A stretch of 64,000 bases of DNA from the NCBI GenBank assembly GCA_964019165.1, contig OZ025273.1, forward strand, positions 549,501-613,500. Reading direction: 5' to 3'. The notes below the pieces were generated by a model, which was not told where the DNA came from, did no database searches, and worked only from the letters and a program-made list of their open reading frames with translations. The position numbers and the translations under genes were made by a program. Origin of the DNA: Mastigias papua (taxonomy: Eukaryota; Cnidaria; Scyphozoa; Rhizostomeae; Mastigiidae). This document shows, piece after piece, positions 52,610 to 64,000 of the stretch (positions are counted from its first letter, which is position 1; each line of letters opens with the position of its first letter).

Positions 52610-53530
52610 TATACTGGGTTTTAAAACAACTATTAAAAATTGGCTACGTGTGGTCAACGATCCGATTAATATTATCCTCAAAACAATATACGTTGAAAAT
52701 TTAAATCAGGGACTAAATTGGACAAAGAACTTAAAAGAAATTTTTATGAAGCATGGTTTAGGAGACATATGGATATCAACCAATTCTAACTCAAACGAAC
52801 AACCACCTCATAAACAAGTCGGAAGTTACATATCGCAACGTATTATTGACGTGAGTGTACAAGATACTCTTTCTACTTTAAGAAACCAATCGAAAATGCG
52901 CACTTACTGCTTATTTAAGAAAGATTTTGAAAGGGAACAATACGTAACAGAAATAAAAAACCCAGCCATACGAAAGACCATAAGCAAATTTAGACTATCT
53001 GACCATAAACTAGAGATAGAAACTCAGAGATATCATAGGCCAAAAAAGGAGCCAGATGAACGGATTTGTATAACGTGTGGGGAGGTGGAAGATGAAATAC
53101 ATTGTCTTACGAGCTGTAAACTAAACATAGATGAAAGAGAAAAACTATTTTCAAAAATATCGGAATATAACAAAACTTTTAATCGCTTAAACGATAAAGC
53201 AAAATTTATCTACTTATTGGGAAGTACTCAAATTTATGATCAAAATGTTTATCAGTTTATAAATCAATGCTTGAAAAATAGCTACTCGATAAAAAAATGA
53301 AAAAACAGACCTTTTATGTTCTAATACAAATCGCGAAATTGGAACGGGTTGCACAGATATCGACTTTAAGATTTAGATTTATATTTAGATGTATAATATA
53401 GTAACTGTTTGTGTTGTCTTCTTTATGTTCTGTTTATAATGTCTGTCATTAGCTGCTTGACATATACAATAAACCATTGTAATTAGGCTTTTGATAGAAA
53501 ATGAAATTGAAATTGAATAATCAACATTGA
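52610..53530 (+). mobile_element. LINE 3' fragment encoding a C-terminal zinc-knuckle-like region
   Basis: The open frame 52650-53300 encodes 216 residues with 'SKFRLSDHKLEIETQRYHRP' and 'CITCGEVEDEIHCLTSC', the CxxC...HxxxxC motif found after the RT of some non-LTR retrotransposons. It has no RT blocks and is therefore 5'-truncated. A 3' region rich in 'GAAATTGAATT' words ends near 53530. It ends about 85 bp upstream of the KNL2 start codon and so may contribute to that gene's promoter or 5' UTR. Confidence 0.7.
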
Positions 53531-53614
53531 TTGAATTGGATTGAACTTCAAATCGAGCAAAGTGAAAAAAACGTTCGTTTATTCAAACCAATCGGAGTCC
53601 GTTCGGCGGGAAAA

Positions 53615-63342
<9,728 letters not shown>

Positions 63343-63469
63343 ATTATAATATTTTTCATTATTATCAAACATATTAATATTTTTGTACTTTATTTTGAAA
63401 CATAGCTGTATTTCATATAGTTCAATATAAATAATATATACATAATTATCTACATAATAGATACATACC

Positions 63470-63719
63470 GTATTTCCTCAAAAAGCGCCCACCCTCTAAA
63501 AAGCGCCCACCCTCTAAAAAGCTCCCCTTCAAAAAACCGCCCACGCAAACCATTGAAAATTTATATGGTAGGTATGTGATATGATAAATAACTGAAAACC
63601 ATTGAATAACTAGCTTACATCTTTGCTTTCTTTTTCCTCAAGATGCCATGCTTCAGGTTACTTTTTTCAACATCGAACATTGAAGAAGTGCCCAGGGCGC
63701 TTTTTAGAGGAAATACGGC
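63470..63719. mobile_element. MITE with CCGTATTTCCTC termini
   Basis: CCGTATTTCCTCAAAAAGCG at the left is mirrored by CGCTTTTTAGAGGAAATACG at the right. 'AAGCGCCCACCCTCTAAA' is repeated in tandem at the left. No coding capacity is seen. Confidence 0.65.
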
Positions 63720-63831
63720 GTTTAGCGATCATTTTAGTTCTAATATACTGTACTTCTAGGAATTCCAGTCTAACATTTATTTGCATTTGCAAACTTTATA
63801 TTTTTATCAAGTAAACATTATTAAGTCTTGT

Positions 63832-63895
63832 TTGGGTGGAGCAGTTTAGATGGAGCTGTTTGGGTGGAGTTGTTTGGGTGGAGCTGTTTAGATGT
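63832..63895. repeat. Short GGAGCTGTTTGGGT-type tandem repeat
   Basis: Four or so 16-17-bp units of 'TGGAGCTGTTT(G/A)G(G/A)T' at the right edge of the window, downstream of KNL2. Confidence 0.75.
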
Positions 63896-64000
63896 AAATT
63901 AAAATTTCATTGGTTGTTATAATTTGATGAGAAGAGTTATAACCTTTGATAAACCTCTTTCAGTTGCCATTTGACGTCACAGAGGTCTCTGGACTGATTT

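Overview
The window is nuclear DNA of an animal. It is AT-rich and intron-rich, with GT-AG introns, long TA and TG/CA microsatellites and many mobile-element remnants. All nine genes I can assemble are animal orthologues. The mobile elements are Penelope-like elements with GIY-YIG endonuclease, CR1/Rex-type LINEs, tRNA-derived SINEs, and non-autonomous elements with TIRs. That mix suggests a marine invertebrate, perhaps a cnidarian or sponge, but the sequence alone does not settle the phylum. Gene names rest on protein motifs and on exon joins that I checked for frame by hand.

Layout: 1-2.8 kb has no recognised gene. At 2.8-12.7 kb lie an intronless RTN4IP1-like oxidoreductase (-), head to head with a six-exon VAMP4-like R-SNARE (+), and a four-exon BLVRB-like NAD(P)-binding protein (-) that converges on VAMP4. 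The last gene's introns carry TA repeats, a Penelope fragment and a cruciform-forming repeat. At 12.7-18 kb there are two SINEs, a 5'-truncated LINE with an open 700-codon RT frame, and an element with TIRs. At 18.3-21.5 kb is RPS18 (-). At 21.9-24.3 kb are Penelope and LINE debris. At 25.7-34.4 kb is a nine-exon ADAM10 orthologue (-). At 38.2-41.9 kb is an intronless P5B ATPase (-). At 42.1-43.4 kb is a Mutator-like element with a perfect 10-bp target duplication. At 43.7-50.2 kb ANKRD45 (+) and KLHL20 (-) converge; these two are also neighbours in human (from memory). At 50.6-52.2 kb is a TIR element carrying an inverted, 248/249-identical copy of KLHL20 exon 1. At 53.6-63.3 kb is a nine-exon KNL2/MIS18BP1 orthologue (+) with SANTA and SANT domains.

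The genes are ordinary housekeeping and cell-biology genes and do not form a pathway. VAMP4 (TGN/endosome SNARE), ADAM10 (surface sheddase), ATP13A (lysosomal/endosomal transporter) and KLHL20 (Cullin-3 adaptor) share only a loose membrane-traffic theme. The most unusual signals are (i) the KLHL20 exon captured head to head by a transposon beside its parent gene, (ii) hammerhead-ribozyme folds in the Penelope copies, with both intact and catalytically broken versions, and (iii) repeats placed against splice sites or inside coding exons.
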